64,000 bases of DNA from Augochlora pura (lineage: Eukaryota; Arthropoda; Insecta; Hymenoptera; Halictidae). The notes beneath the pieces were generated by a model. That model did not search any database. It was not told the origin of the DNA and worked only from the letters and a program-made list of their open reading frames with translations. Below are positions 1 through 10,934 of the stretch, piece by piece (position 1 is the first letter of the stretch; every line of letters begins with the position of its first letter). The translations under genes and the position numbers were made by a program. The stretch is from NCBI RefSeq assembly GCF_028453695.1, contig NC_135775.1, positions 9,316,046-9,380,045 on the forward strand. The letters run 5' to 3'.

Positions 1-172
1 AAAGCAGTGCATCTTCATGTTGATTTATTATGAATATTTTTAATCCTCTCTGATCCTGTCTATGTTTCTTGTAAGAATAAAAGTATGAGTGACAGGTTAT
101 TATTAACTTGTTTATTTAATATCGCATATGCTTAATAGCAATTAGCGACCACTTGTAGAATTATAGTTGTAG

Positions 173-174
<2 letters not shown>

Positions 175-210
<36 letters not shown>
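175..210. repeat. (AT)n microsatellite
   Basis: This is an uninterrupted alternating A/T tract of about 36 bases in AT-rich DNA. It is a simple sequence repeat likely to vary in length between individuals. Confidence 0.97.
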
Positions 211-213
<3 letters not shown>

Positions 214-1858
214 ATTAAATACATATTAAATATATTTCTGTAGTAAATTATTATACTGTCTTCTTAATCTGGATTTCTTAAGTTATTAAATAAGTTCCTC
301 CAAATATGATACAATTTTTGCTGTTTGTTCACAGCTGTGCAAACATACTTTGATGATAATGAGCATTTTTAATTTTTTCTTGGTATCGTTATACGTTGAA
401 CATTCTATTAGGATGTGCTTAACTGTAAACTTAATGTTATAGTTGATACAAAAAATTATTTGTTATTTGCTAGGATTTCCTATCGAAGTTACTTTCGTAG
501 AGATATTTTGGCGTCTGTTCAACTTATTTTGCAAATTGCTGATCAGATAGAATTAAAGGAATTTTTTATTTTTTTATTATGCTAGGATTGTCGATAGAAA
601 TTATAAGTTAGACTTTGTTTCAATTATTCAATTTCTAATTGCAAGAAGAACAATATAGGTACTACAGAATTCCATTGAACAATTTGTCGCTAATAACCAG
701 TGACTGTTTCGTCGTCATTTGCTTCAATAAATATATAACTAATTACCTTGTTCGAGCAGTTTATAGTTTGATCTCTAAATAAATAAATTATGATCGCTTA
801 CGGTTACTATTGTACCTAAAATGATTAAACGCATCGCATAGGGTACTAATATTTAAAAGATAAAGTCGAGCACGAAAAGGTGCGCTAAGTCTTGGTAGTA
901 ACAATTCATTTTCTTCCGATTTCGCGTTTTTCCGGTTCGCATTTATTCGCGAAGCGAGTGGAAATGCGACGGCGCGACGCTTCGCCGGCTAAGGCGGAAC
1001 GTGCGCCGGCATAATGGGAATACGGGAGGGTTGGTTTTTTTTTCGAAAATTGAAGAAGGATGCGAGTATCGAGAAACGATGAAGCGAAGCCCCGGAGCAA
1101 CAAAAATACGGAGAAGAATCGGGGAAGACGGAACACAGTGAATCAGCGCGACGATAAACGCCGCGGAACGTGACCGGAAACGCGAAGGGCCGGCCGCCGA
1201 CGCCCCGGAAAACGAGCGATACTCGACATTAACACAAATTTCGAAGCTCTCCTGCTAGCTCGGAATGATGTATCCTTAGAGCACCACCTTTAAACTCCTA
1301 CGCTAACTTAAGTATCCGAACGCTCCTATTTCTTCCCGGGGAATATTCAATGTGTAGAGCTGATCGATATTTGAACTTTTATAACTTCGTAATATAGAAA
1401 CGTACACCAATAAATCTCGACTTATTTTAAAGCTGGAAGCATCTACTTTCGAAATTTATCATTCATTTTTTTTCCATAACACGATTTCACATGACATAGC
1501 AGTCGGCAAAGTAAGAACAGTTTTACAATAAAATGGTATGAATAGAAAAGCCTTTGAAAACATTGAAAAATTTTTTTCAAATATAAATTTAAAGAACAAA
1601 GCTTTCTCTTTACAACAACCTCTTAGAACATGATTTAAAATATTTTTAAATTAATTTACAGAATAAAAACAAAGAATACAGTTCTGCGATACAAAATCCT
1701 TCTGTATCTTGATTACGGTAAGCACCTTTCATTCGAAGCTCCAGGAAGCAACGAAAAAGACTCAAACAGGAAAGTTCAAGAGGTCGTCGCAAAACGGAAG
1801 TTTGAGTCTTTAAATTTATATTAATATCAGTCGCGACAAGAATTTTCCACTCTATTTT

Positions 1859-1915
1859 GCAGACGAGTCAAAATGCGAAATTTTTAACCCTTAGTGGAGA
1901 GAAAGTCTCGTCTGC
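1859..1915. repeat. Inverted repeat, 9-bp arms
   Basis: GCAGACGAG at 1859-1867 is mirrored exactly by CTCGTCTGC at 1907-1915, with a 39-base spacer containing TTAACCCTTAG. The flanking T- and A-rich bases extend the symmetry imperfectly. It may be a small palindromic element or chance; there is no second copy in the window. Confidence 0.5.
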
Positions 1916-2477
1916 TAAATTGTAAAGGAACGCGTGACAAGGAAATGAACGCTGCATAATATAACTGTTTAAACAAGATCAGTTTGTTGACGGTATCGGT
2001 GTACGGAGATATCCGGGAGCCCTGCATATCGAGCCACCTTAAATTGAAATCCTCCGTTCGAATCGGAGAACTGTCCCGGCGTCGTCGTTCGGAATTAAAT
2101 CATCTCGAAACAGACGGAATTCCGGCCGTGCGAGGCAAATCATTTTCCCGTACGGAATTGGTATTCAATCTCGATTAGCCAGGGCCGGGCAGAGAGAAGC
2201 CTCGCGTTTTCCACAATTTTCCGTGGGATAACCAGGAATGGTTCCGGTTCGCTGTCCTGGCCCAGAAAACTGCGGACGGAACACCGACCGCGTCCTTGCC
2301 TTCTCTGCCACACGTACAGAGGGACACACACAGAGACGCAAGTTGCCGACACGAACACAGAGACGAATTTATTCCTGTGTACGCGACACAACTAAGACCA
2401 ATTTCGTTCTTTGGATCATCCTGAGCTATCCACAGCGCGCGCCGGAGTCGGTGAAATCGTCATTTTTCCGCGACGAC

Positions 2478-2536
2478 AGATAGAGCCCGAGGAAGAGATA
2501 TAGAACGCGAGGAAGAGAGATAGAGCGAGAGAGCTA
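2478..2536. repeat. Degenerate purine-rich tandem repeat of about 20 bp
   Basis: Three imperfect units built on GATAGAG and GAGGAAGAGA follow one another. The stretch is almost entirely purine on the plus strand apart from the T of GATA and a few C residues. Confidence 0.6.
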
Positions 2537-3389
2537 AGTATTTCACTCACGTTCCACCGGAATCGTTTTTTTCTCGAACGATTATGCGCGTTCACTAGCG
2601 CACACTTGGAATGTAATTCCTATTTTGGAGACCCGGGCTTGCCGGAGTTTCGGTCATCAGAGTTTTTGCGTTCTGTTTCAGCTCGCGTAATCTCTCCCGG
2701 GTTTTCCATGCAATTTTTATCGCTAATTTGTCGCTGGGTCTTGGGATTTTAATTTATCATCCGTACGATTTAGAATGGCCGGATGTCCAGCTTTACTTTA
2801 AATTAACTACCTATGGTTAAATTTCGTTCAGAGTTAAATTCGGATAAAACTTTGTGATAGGAAAACATTTTCCAAGGAATAATAACATTTTGATTAGTTT
2901 TTTAATAAAATCCAGCTTTGTTTTACATTTTTCTTTCGTTTTATATGTATATATTTTGTGCTATACTGTCAATTATTTTTAATATTTAGATCAATCTTTA
3001 TGATATAAAAATGTGCGATATACTTTCAATCCTTTCTGAAAAAGAATAACTCTTTTATTAAGAATAAACGATGTCTCGAAACTGCAGAAATAATATCCTA
3101 ATTAACTTATGACATTAAATGTTGCTTTATTGAAATTATTATCCACAAATATTTCACACGATAAGTTAACTAAACAAAACATTTCGTATATCTCGAAAAT
3201 ATTGATGACTATAAATTGTTCTTCAAAACGAAATATTCATCAATTCGCTGCATTTATTATATTTCAAAAATGAGTACAACTTAAATCAGAAGACAGATAA
3301 AAGGAATAAAAAACCATGAATATATTAGTATTAGTTTCAACATTCTTATAAATATTCTTACTTAACTTTTTATTCACGCAATTCGTGCG

Positions 3390-3492
3390 AGCACATTTCA
3401 TTTTGCGCAAATGGTGAAATATGAAACAAACATTTTCTACTTTCAAAATTGGACACTAATTATTAACAAAATTCGTTAAGAGATCTTTATTA

Positions 3493-3550
<58 letters not shown>

Positions 3551-3620
3551 CAATTTCTGTAATAAATCTCATAGACTTTTTCTTTTACAAATGTTTTATT
3601 AACACTAAAGTTACGTTCAT
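3390..3620 (+). repeat. Dispersed repeat, copy 1 (interrupted by a microsatellite)
   Basis: This segment aligns with 4555-4735. Shared blocks in the same order are a GCGC-AAA-GTGAAAT stretch, CACTAATTATTAA, and GTAATAAATCT followed by ATGTTTTATTAA. The CT/CG microsatellite at 3497-3551 lies inside this copy and is absent from the other. The family is unidentified and no terminal repeats were found. Confidence 0.6.
3497..3551. repeat. Compound (CT)n(CG)n microsatellite
   Basis: About 19 CT dinucleotides run directly into about eight CG dinucleotides with no interruption. The CG part is a classical Z-DNA-forming alternation, and the CT part is an all-pyrimidine strand. Confidence 0.97.
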
Positions 3621-4244
3621 TTGACTTTTATTCGTGCGATTGTTGCGGACAAATTTTGTTTCGCGCAAAGATCCGCAGTCCGGTCGTCACCTCGGATTAC
3701 CAGCGAATCATAAATCATTTGACCATAGTTAACCGGCACGAAAGTTCGAATAGTGGTACCCGTTCGAATAAAAGAGGTCCCAGCGTAGTTTTATTTACCC
3801 GGGTCTAGCAGACAGCCATTAATCCCGTCGACGTTGAAATAATAGCGAAATGTAAATGCGGGAATACCGGAAATGAAGCGGGTCCCCCCCTTCTTTATTT
3901 CCCCTTTTTTTTTTTGACCCGGCTCGCTTTTTCCCGCCCCCGCAAAGCACTGTTTGTATGCATGAGTTACGGCTTAAGTTTTGCAGGGGAATGCGTGTTA
4001 GTGGAATGGAAGCGGAGGGGAACGAAGATGCCGGCGAGACAAATGTTTAAAACATAACACGGCCGGCCGGATATCACTGACGGAAAAGTAAATTTTCGTG
4101 TTTCGCGGTGCCACACACTCGCGAGACAGAATTACCGGATCGTCTAAAATTACGATCGACAATATTCTCGAATATTAAACAGCCTTTTCTATTTACCTTG
4201 CCGGGTTTCTTATGCGGCGTCTCGCTTTCTCACGAATTGCGGGA
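3621..4244. other. GC-rich non-coding block
   Basis: This is a CpG-rich block with a C-run followed by a T-run near 3886-3915. I see no open frame of note. It ends abruptly at the TTAA of the MITE starting at 4245. Confidence 0.55.
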
Positions 4245-4491
4245 TTAACCTCTTAGGCACGACGCGGCGGTATAGTAGCTTTCACGGATGTCTCGTGGTT
4301 TACTCAATTGTATTATTAGTTTAGTTATTAAAGTAAACGATTAAAGTGTATGTATATGATACACTAAGAAAAGAATCTATATAACTAATACTACATATAG
4401 ATATACCAAAAAATATATGTATTAAGAGAAATGGTCATTTAATTACGAAAATTTTCAATCGCGCAATATCCAGCCGTGCCTGAAAGGTTAA
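4245..4491 (+). mobile_element. TTAA-3 MITE, complete copy
   Basis: This is a 247-bp element bounded by TTAA on both sides. Its left end CCTCTTAGGCACGA and right end CGTGCCTGAAAGG are inverted repeats of each other. Full-length relatives lie at 35272-35519 and 56826-57073 in the same orientation, sharing the interior GATTAAAGTG and ACTAAGAAAAGAAT motifs. TTAA duplication and C-starting ends are typical of piggyBac-superfamily elements. It has no coding capacity, so it would be a non-autonomous derivative. Confidence 0.88.
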
Positions 4492-4554
4492 TGTTCCTGT
4501 TTATGCTGCTTTTGATTCTGTCGCTTGAAACGTCTTCCCGTACAAGAAATAGTT

Positions 4555-4735
4555 GACAAATTCATTCGGATGGCGCCAAAGAGTGAAATGTAAAATAGAC
4601 ATTTTTACTGTCAAGCACTAATTATTAATATAATTCCGATTAATTATTAATATAATCAGGGTTATAAATACAATTCTCGTAATAAATCTTCATCTTTTTA
4701 CTGATGTTTTATTAATACTGAGATGACCAAAAGCA
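4555..4735 (+). repeat. Dispersed repeat, copy 2
   Basis: This is the uninterrupted counterpart of 3390-3620. Where copy 1 carries the CT/CG microsatellite, this copy has a duplicated TTAATTATTAATATAAT-like segment. The identity of the repeat is unknown. Confidence 0.55.
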
Positions 4736-5929
4736 GCTGTTCTATATTGCTTCATGAAATTATATTGTACAATGAAACTTTATTAAATAAATTCTCCATA
4801 AAAGTATCTTTACAATTTCAGTGACCGTAAGTTAGTAAATTTGATACACACTATTTTTGTATGTCTCACAAACCGACAATTAATTAAATTACAATTTTGT
4901 ATATTCATTATGGACACTGGTGCGATAATTAACGTGATAGTCTTTTTAATTTAGTCTATATGTGGTCGAGTGAAAAAACTACATTGTCGAATTTATGATA
5001 TTCGTGAAAAATTCAATCTGCCTTGGTCCACATACAATTACTTTTAACGTGAATATAATGTAAACAATATAAATCCATAAAAATAATATAAAAATTTATT
5101 TTATCATACTTTATCACTTTAGCCAACATTGAGAAGGTTAAAAGACTGTACACCAAGGTTGGTTCAGATTATCAAACGCTAAGCGATATTACAAGAAGTA
5201 AACGCCAAATTCTTCGTATTTATCGGCCGTTTGCTATATCGAATTCCTTCAGTGCCAGATCCTTTTATCTTTCCGTCTGTTCGCGTTTGTTGGCACGAGG
5301 AATTTTTTTCATCATAAAATTTCTAGTTTCGGTAAAACGCGAGATGAAAGGGCCGCAAAACGCGGGGATCGAGAGAGTAACGGGCGCGCACAAAACGATT
5401 CGTATAAAAATTCGAAAAAGGATCGTTGAGGATGATCGAACAAAAACACATGTCATGTTTAACCATCTACTGCTCTTCCCCCCCTCACCCCCTCGCGTGA
5501 CCCCGGGTCCCCTTTCCTTTTTTTTCTTTTTTTTTTTTTATTTTTCGTAACGCTTTTACGCGTGTCGACATTCGACCGATCGCAAATTCAAAACTCACGC
5601 GAGCCACCGCTCTTTTCTCTTTCCCGTCGACGTCGAAACCGTATCCGGTGTATTTCCTTTTTCCGAGTGGACTTTTTCCGTTCGATGCTACGGCTCGCCG
5701 TGCGGAATTTATGGCGACCGTTATCAAGGTCAGACCGATGGGCCGAGAATCAAGAATCGGTGATTCACGACCAGCGATAGAATTGAATGGATAAGAGTAT
5801 CGAATTATTAACCGGACCGAACGGTTTCCACCGATCTCTCGTGAGGAAAGGCAACGATATTGTTTAAACTTTGCGCTTACGTATTCGATCGAAATGGCGG
5901 ATGGCGTGCGAGAATAATGACGAGCTTTC
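4736..5929. other. Non-coding stretch with a polypyrimidine tract
   Basis: An AT-rich portion to about 5210 is followed by a GC-richer portion. From about 5466 to 5548 the plus strand is nearly all pyrimidine, passing from C-rich to T-rich. The 152-codon minus-strand frame at 5485-5943 ends in a lysine-rich tail encoded by this tract and resembles no protein I recognise. Confidence 0.55.
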
Positions 5930-6075
5930 TTAACCTCTTGCACTACGATTCTTTTTGCGTTTCGTTGATTAGCACTTATTTGTCAGTAATACTTTTAATA
6001 ATAGGACCAGGCAATTTTTATTTCTTTTATTGTCTTTATGTAGTTTTGTTTCTAGACTTTGATAAGAGAAGAATT
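5930..6075 (+). mobile_element. TTAA-2b MITE, left part
   Basis: Starting at TTAA 5930-5933, the end CCTCTTGCACTACGATTC and the next hundred or so bases match 54537-54708, including GATTAGCACTTATTTGTC versus its GATCAGCACGTATTTGTC. The more internal CTAGACTTTGATAA part matches 39710-39904. The right end is missing, and a LINE fragment follows almost immediately. Truncation by that insertion is an inference. Confidence 0.75.
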
Positions 6076-6149
6076 TATTTTTATTTCGATGTAAAAGAAA
6101 CTAATAATGTTCATAATTAGTAGGTCTCAAACATAACAACGTAAAAATA

Positions 6150-6790
6150 AGTATATCAAATTCAAGAAATGACTTGATGACAATCCTTTCTGTAGAAACA
6201 AGCATCGACTTGCAAGGATCACCAATTACAGTACAAGTTGTCCAGAGATATTTTACTAAATTAATCTACGACAAATGGAACCTACAGTGGCTTAATGGAA
6301 AACGTTCCACACTCCATGAAATAAGGAATAACATGAACACGAAAAACTCAGCTCTCACTCTATCCAGAAAAAGCCAAGTCCTGCTAAATAGACTAAGAAT
6401 AGGCGACTTCAAACTGACACACAATCATTTAGTATGAAAAAAGGACCCATCACAGTGCAGCAGTTGTAACGATCAGTTAACAATTAAACATGTTATGCGG
6501 GATTGCTCTACCACAAAGGCGTTGAAAGAAATATTAAAACTACCCCCCGATAACAAAACCTGCCTAAGTGACAAAAAGTACGGAAAAATTTAATTAAATT
6601 TTTGGAACAAACCAACTTGTTAACAAAATTGTAAGTAGCTGCTTTCAAAGATCAAATTGTAACAAGATAATCCAATTTTAAACAAATCATGTATATTATC
6701 ACACATTATAAACTTATGTATAAATTTACAACAAACGTGGTCGCTAATGGCTTTTTTATCCGATGCGACCTTAAATAAATAAATTTAGAA
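6150..6790 (+). mobile_element. 5'-truncated non-LTR retrotransposon (LINE), 3' end only
   Basis: The fragment carries the end of an ORF2-type protein, a 3' untranslated part and a tail. Just before the tail, GGTCGC (6739-6744) and GCGACC (6765-6770) can form a stem, followed by TTAAATAAATAAAT. A stem followed by TAAA-type repeats is a common 3' terminus for insect LINEs of the Jockey/I groups and is the likely reverse-transcriptase recognition structure. The 5' truncation is typical of target-primed reverse transcription. No clear target-site duplication was seen. Confidence 0.85.
6174..6634 (+). pseudogene. LINE ORF2 C-terminal remnant
   Basis: The frame from 6174 reads through RSTLHEIRNN and LLNRLRIGDFKLTHNH, a motif seen downstream of the RNase H region in Jockey/I-type ORF2 proteins. 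A TGA stop interrupts at 6435-6437. The same frame then continues with a cysteine-histidine motif: C-x2-C in QCSSCN, then H-x4-C in KHVMRDC. A single-base frameshift near 6590 moves the reading to LIKFLEQTNLLTKL, ending at TAA 6632-6634, a typical carboxyl terminus for the group. The reverse transcriptase and endonuclease domains are absent. With a stop and a frameshift it is a dead copy. Clade assignment beyond Jockey/I-like is uncertain. Confidence 0.85.
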
Positions 6791-8048
6791 AACAAAAAAC
6801 ATTATTTATTATGAATGAAGTGGTCCGCATCACGCCTATCTGGCGGCGGTGATTGCGATATAGTATTGATATTTAGAATGTCAATATATTCTAGGTCAAA
6901 TATTTGGTAATATTTTGTATCGATATTTAGTATAACGATATATTCCATTATCGATACACATATCAAAGTCAGTTAAAAATAACATCAACTAAATAAATCT
7001 CTCTTATCTAAATACCTCCACCGATGGTATGAATAAAATAGTCTATGTTCTATAATTGTGATGATCATTTTATTATGATATTATTTGTTTGTTTATTTAT
7101 TTATTTATTTATGTTTAAAGTGCATAATGTTCATACCTATTTACCTCGTCCATAAGTTTTAATTTAATGACAATGTATCGATACGGATAATATTTAACAT
7201 GCGGCCCTTCACCCTACTTACCTGCTGCGTCGCTTGTCCTCACCTAGCCCTCTATTCACTTTCAGACGTCACTCAACGACAACATCGCTTGCGGCGTGAT
7301 CGAATCGAGAGCCGCCCCGTACGTACCCATGCTTCATGTAGCAAGGTGCATGGGGTAGTAGTAGTAGTAGCAGTGTTTACAGAACCCAAATATGTAGTGT
7401 GGTAAGGGAAGGGTTGATGGTGGCAGCATGTGGCTCGCGGCCGGAAGAAGTTATCCATACTAAACTGAGAGGAGAAATTGCGCATTCGTCGGAAGGACCC
7501 GCATGATTCACATTTTTCTTACCATCGAGGAGTTTCTAATCATCGCGAGCTCGAACGAAATTGTACGGCAACGGGGTTGGGGTGAATAACGGAGATATGC
7601 AGGTTTCAACGTTATCCGCCCAGTATGTGTATAATATAATATGATGTAATATGAAATTCCGCGAACGTTTCGCGTAATATTTCCAGCGTAATTACGTGTC
7701 TGTCTCGTCGTTATTGTGTGTACTAGCGTGAACTATTCACACGTTTGACGCGACGTTAAATTCTAATGAATCGGGCACGGACCGTTCGTAATGCGAGTTT
7801 AGTGCGCTCGCTGGCCACACCGTAAAACGTGTCGAGCTCGTGATTATTCGTGCTAACATTAATCGAAGCTAATTTGCAAGAAGATTATTAGCTGTGAAAC
7901 TTTGGCGCGGCGCTAACCCCGATATACTACGTCTGCGAAATCTGGTTGGTTCATCTTAATTGGAAAATTGTTCCGATCGAAACCGATATCGCATTGTTTC
8001 GGGGAGGCTCGGTCAAGTGCGTGCCGCGTAGGCTGTATGAACAGGGGG
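6791..8048. other. Non-coding stretch
   Basis: An AT-rich part contains several TATCGATA-like palindromes (about 6915-6960 and 7175). A (TTTA)n run at 7083-7112 could be the reversed A-rich tail of another LINE, but no coding relic accompanies it. A GTA-trinucleotide run lies near 7355-7370. From about 7200 the DNA becomes GC-richer up to the MITE at 8049. Confidence 0.5.
7083..7112. repeat. (TTTA)n simple repeat
   Basis: Consecutive TTTG and TTTA tetramers lie in AT-rich DNA. The reverse complement would read as a TAAA tail of the kind found at LINE 3' ends, but neighbouring sequence gives no protein support. Confidence 0.8.
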
Positions 8049-8296
8049 TTAACCCTTTCCACTCGAAGCCATTTTAACTGTGATTCTATAATAACTTTTC
8101 TAACGTATAGCATTGCCATTTTATATGATAAAATGTATTTTATGCGTATGTAAATGAATGTTATAACTCATGGAATAACAGTTATACTTCTAATCATTTC
8201 CGAAATCTAATTTTTCAGAATATAAAAATTATTTTGAAACGTACTGTAACAATTTTAGTGGTGCCTCAGAGTCACCACTCGAGTGCAAAGGATTAA
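8049..8296 (+). mobile_element. TTAA-1 MITE, complete copy
   Basis: This is a 248-bp element between TTAA 8049-8052 and TTAA 8293-8296. The left end CCCTTTCCACTCGAAG and right end CACTCGAGTGCAAAGGA are imperfect inverted repeats. The right end contains a palindromic GGTGCCTCAGAGTCACC segment that the left end lacks. Related copies are at 19729-19978 (inverted), 32123-32370, 33537 (end only) and 41467-41623 (truncated). It is a non-autonomous piggyBac-type element by TTAA target and end structure. Confidence 0.9.
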
Positions 8297-10533
8297 TCGA
8301 ATTTTAGTAAGTTTTTTCAATGAAGGAGATATATTAACAGATCTTTTACAAACTGTTTTCATAATTTATAGAAATGTCTTTCCTTATTTAATTATTTAAA
8401 TGAAATGGAAATGATATATTGACACTTTTCTGTTTTTTAATTATTTTGTTTCAAACTGCAATGTTAATTATAAATTCATAAAGTCCATGTATAAAACTAT
8501 CTTCTATTATTTGTTTGACTATTTTACACTATCAAATATAAATTTCAATTTATAAAAGCGAAACAATGTACACTATTACGCCTTTGATAGCTGACATTTT
8601 CGAATTAGCTTTTTAATAACAATTTCTCTTTTCGTTAGCCTCTTTTGAAATCGTCACCTGTATCTCGTGAAAGAATTGTATTCGATATTGTCGTCACAAC
8701 ATTTACTGAATATTATTCCCGGGATTACAGGTGGTATTAAAAATGTGACGCAATGCGGCATGCTAAAGCCATTTCGATCCAATATATAAATGTTCCTTAT
8801 TATTTCTTTCCTTTAAGCACCGTATTAAACGTTATATATTATCGTTGTACAGTATTTGCATACAATTATTTGATAATTGTAGGAAAATAAAGGAACACAA
8901 GAAATATAAATTCAATATATATATATATTCCGGGAGAGTCGTTTCAGATTTCCGCTTGTTCATCATGAAAAATAAAATGGGAAAGGAAAACCATGTTTAA
9001 CTCAGAGCGGCAATAATTTCGAGAAACAATCTTTCGTCTTATAATATATACTCCTTTGAACCGATCATATATTCTTTTTTTAAACAAGTTTTCGCATCGT
9101 TACAAACGACGGAATTATTTCCGCTAACAATCCCTGACGACTCATCTTCTACGTAACAAACATGCAAAATTACCTAGCGACAATAGCCCAAACTACCGAT
9201 AAATAAAGAACCAACTAACTAGAGTCCAGCTTGCGCGTGGAATCAGGAAAATACCTAAAGAATTAATTTCCCGATGGGTTTGCGCGGACGATAAATATGA
9301 ATCGCCTACACGATCCACAAATCGCGGGGATAAATTTTCCGTTCGAACGAAAATAGTGGCTCTAATTTAATAATGCGCCTTCCGGGGGTTACACGTGGAA
9401 AATGGCGACGGGGGATGACCGAGTGCTCGGTTATATATAATTTCGATACAAAACGACCACTCGGATTACGGGCTCGGCCCCCAGTGTAAAGAGATTTTAT
9501 GTTGAATCCTGGAACGGCGAAATGGAACACGAGCCCGGGATGTTTACATTCTGTTATAAAACAGGGGGACAAAGTTTGGGGCGTTTCGGACATCGTCAGC
9601 TCGTGGAAAGTATAATACCCGTTCAGGAGCGGGTTTCATGTATTTGCGAAAGGGAACAATTTAATGTTTAGGCGGCGTCTATAAATTCATTCGGAATTTG
9701 CCCGAAATTAATCCCCCGATGCCGTTCAGCAAACACTTTAATCATCGTTTACCCATAATCCCGAGAAAATTCAATTATTCAACGACGCCTTGTCGAATAT
9801 TCTTGAAATTTTTACACCAGATTCTTTAAACATCATCCAAATATTATTTTACAATATTATATTCACAATTAAGGTTCTACAAAAATGTTCAAAAGATTTT
9901 GCATTTAACGATCGGACACGGTAATCCGTTTTATCAGTTTACCCGGAGTTTATTTGAATATTGAGTTTTTGACAATTAATTTATATTCTCACGTGTTCCA
10001 TCGAGATCTGCATACATACAGGAAACTCAACGTATCCAGAATAAGTACCTCAAAAAATATGTTGCGAACGTTAATGAATAAAATTTCGCTGTTTCGGTTT
10101 TAATATACTGGAAATTCGCGAACGAGCAAACCGAATATTTCAATAAAATCCTGTATTTAATAGTTTTTTTACGCCTGTTGTTTTGTCGTAATTGTTGCTA
10201 CAAGAAACTGCAGCCGAAAAATGCATGCGCCGCGTGCATGAATGTATTAAAAGATTCTATGGAATATTTTCAGATTATCGAAAACATTGTATCGTATGTA
10301 ACACGATTCTTATTGTGCGCTATATGCGTCGATACGTACGATCCGCTCTTTTTGAAAAGCACCAAACAAATCTTTCCGAAAATAATGTCTGTTGTTGTTA
10401 AAATACATCATTGGTAATATTACGGTGAACATTTTAATCCTGCTATTTGGACGTTATTAGTACACCCTTGTAATATTCAGATTTATTTATCCCGATATAC
10501 ATATAATATTTTATGCTGAAAGAGATCAAATGA
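8297..10533. other. Non-coding stretch
   Basis: AT-rich to about 9100, then GC-richer around 9230-9720, then AT-rich again. Two overlapping frames of about 70-80 codons at 10178-10417 contain several cysteine pairs but cannot be assigned. I see no gene. Confidence 0.5.
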
Positions 10534-10535
10534 TA

Positions 10536-10934
10536 TACAGGGTGCGCCGAAATTCATAGTACAACCGAACGGTGGATGAGTCTATGTGAGAAAATAATAA
10601 AAAAATTGGTTTAGTAGTTTTTTATCCGGAGATCTATTTTTGCATGAAAGTTTATTTATCTTTGTAAAGAATTTAGTTGTCTATTTTTCTACTGCAGTTA
10701 CCTTCGTCTAACATAGTGTTTAAAAACGTTAATTGTTGCAAAGTATGTATTAAACGGAATTTATTTTGAAATTCTTCACAAAGATGGATAAACATTACAG
10801 TAGATTTTCTCGAAATCGAAGTCCCAAATTTTAATTATCCCCAATTTTTAATTAATCCAGTATTATATCAAATTTGTTTCTTATCTTTTCATAGTGTCAC
10901 CTCTTGTTCATATGTACTACTGGCTCACCTTGTA
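10536..10934. mobile_element. TA-flanked TIR element (TACAGGGTG type), complete
   Basis: The element starts TACAGGGTGCGCC and ends with the complement of TACAAGGTGAGCC, giving 13-bp inverted ends with two mismatches. It is flanked on both sides by the dinucleotide TA. TA duplication is the hallmark of Tc1/mariner-type transposition, and TACAGGGTG-initiated short elements are common in insects. The 399-bp interior has no coding potential, so it is non-autonomous. Confidence 0.8.

Larger units (their letters stand above)
211..3389. other. Non-coding stretch without a recognisable gene
   Basis: AT-rich DNA alternates with GC-rich, CpG-rich blocks at roughly 0.9-1.3 kb and 2.0-2.7 kb. The only open frames are short, and those in the GC-rich blocks open on both strands, as expected by chance. 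A weak direct duplication carrying TGCTAGGATT occurs at about 468-493 and 579-604. I see no splice-bounded exon or RNA gene. Confidence 0.6.

Noticed and set aside
5485..5943. 152-codon minus-strand frame
   Set aside because: It ends in a lysine-rich stretch made by a T/C tract, overlaps plus-strand frames and shows no domain.
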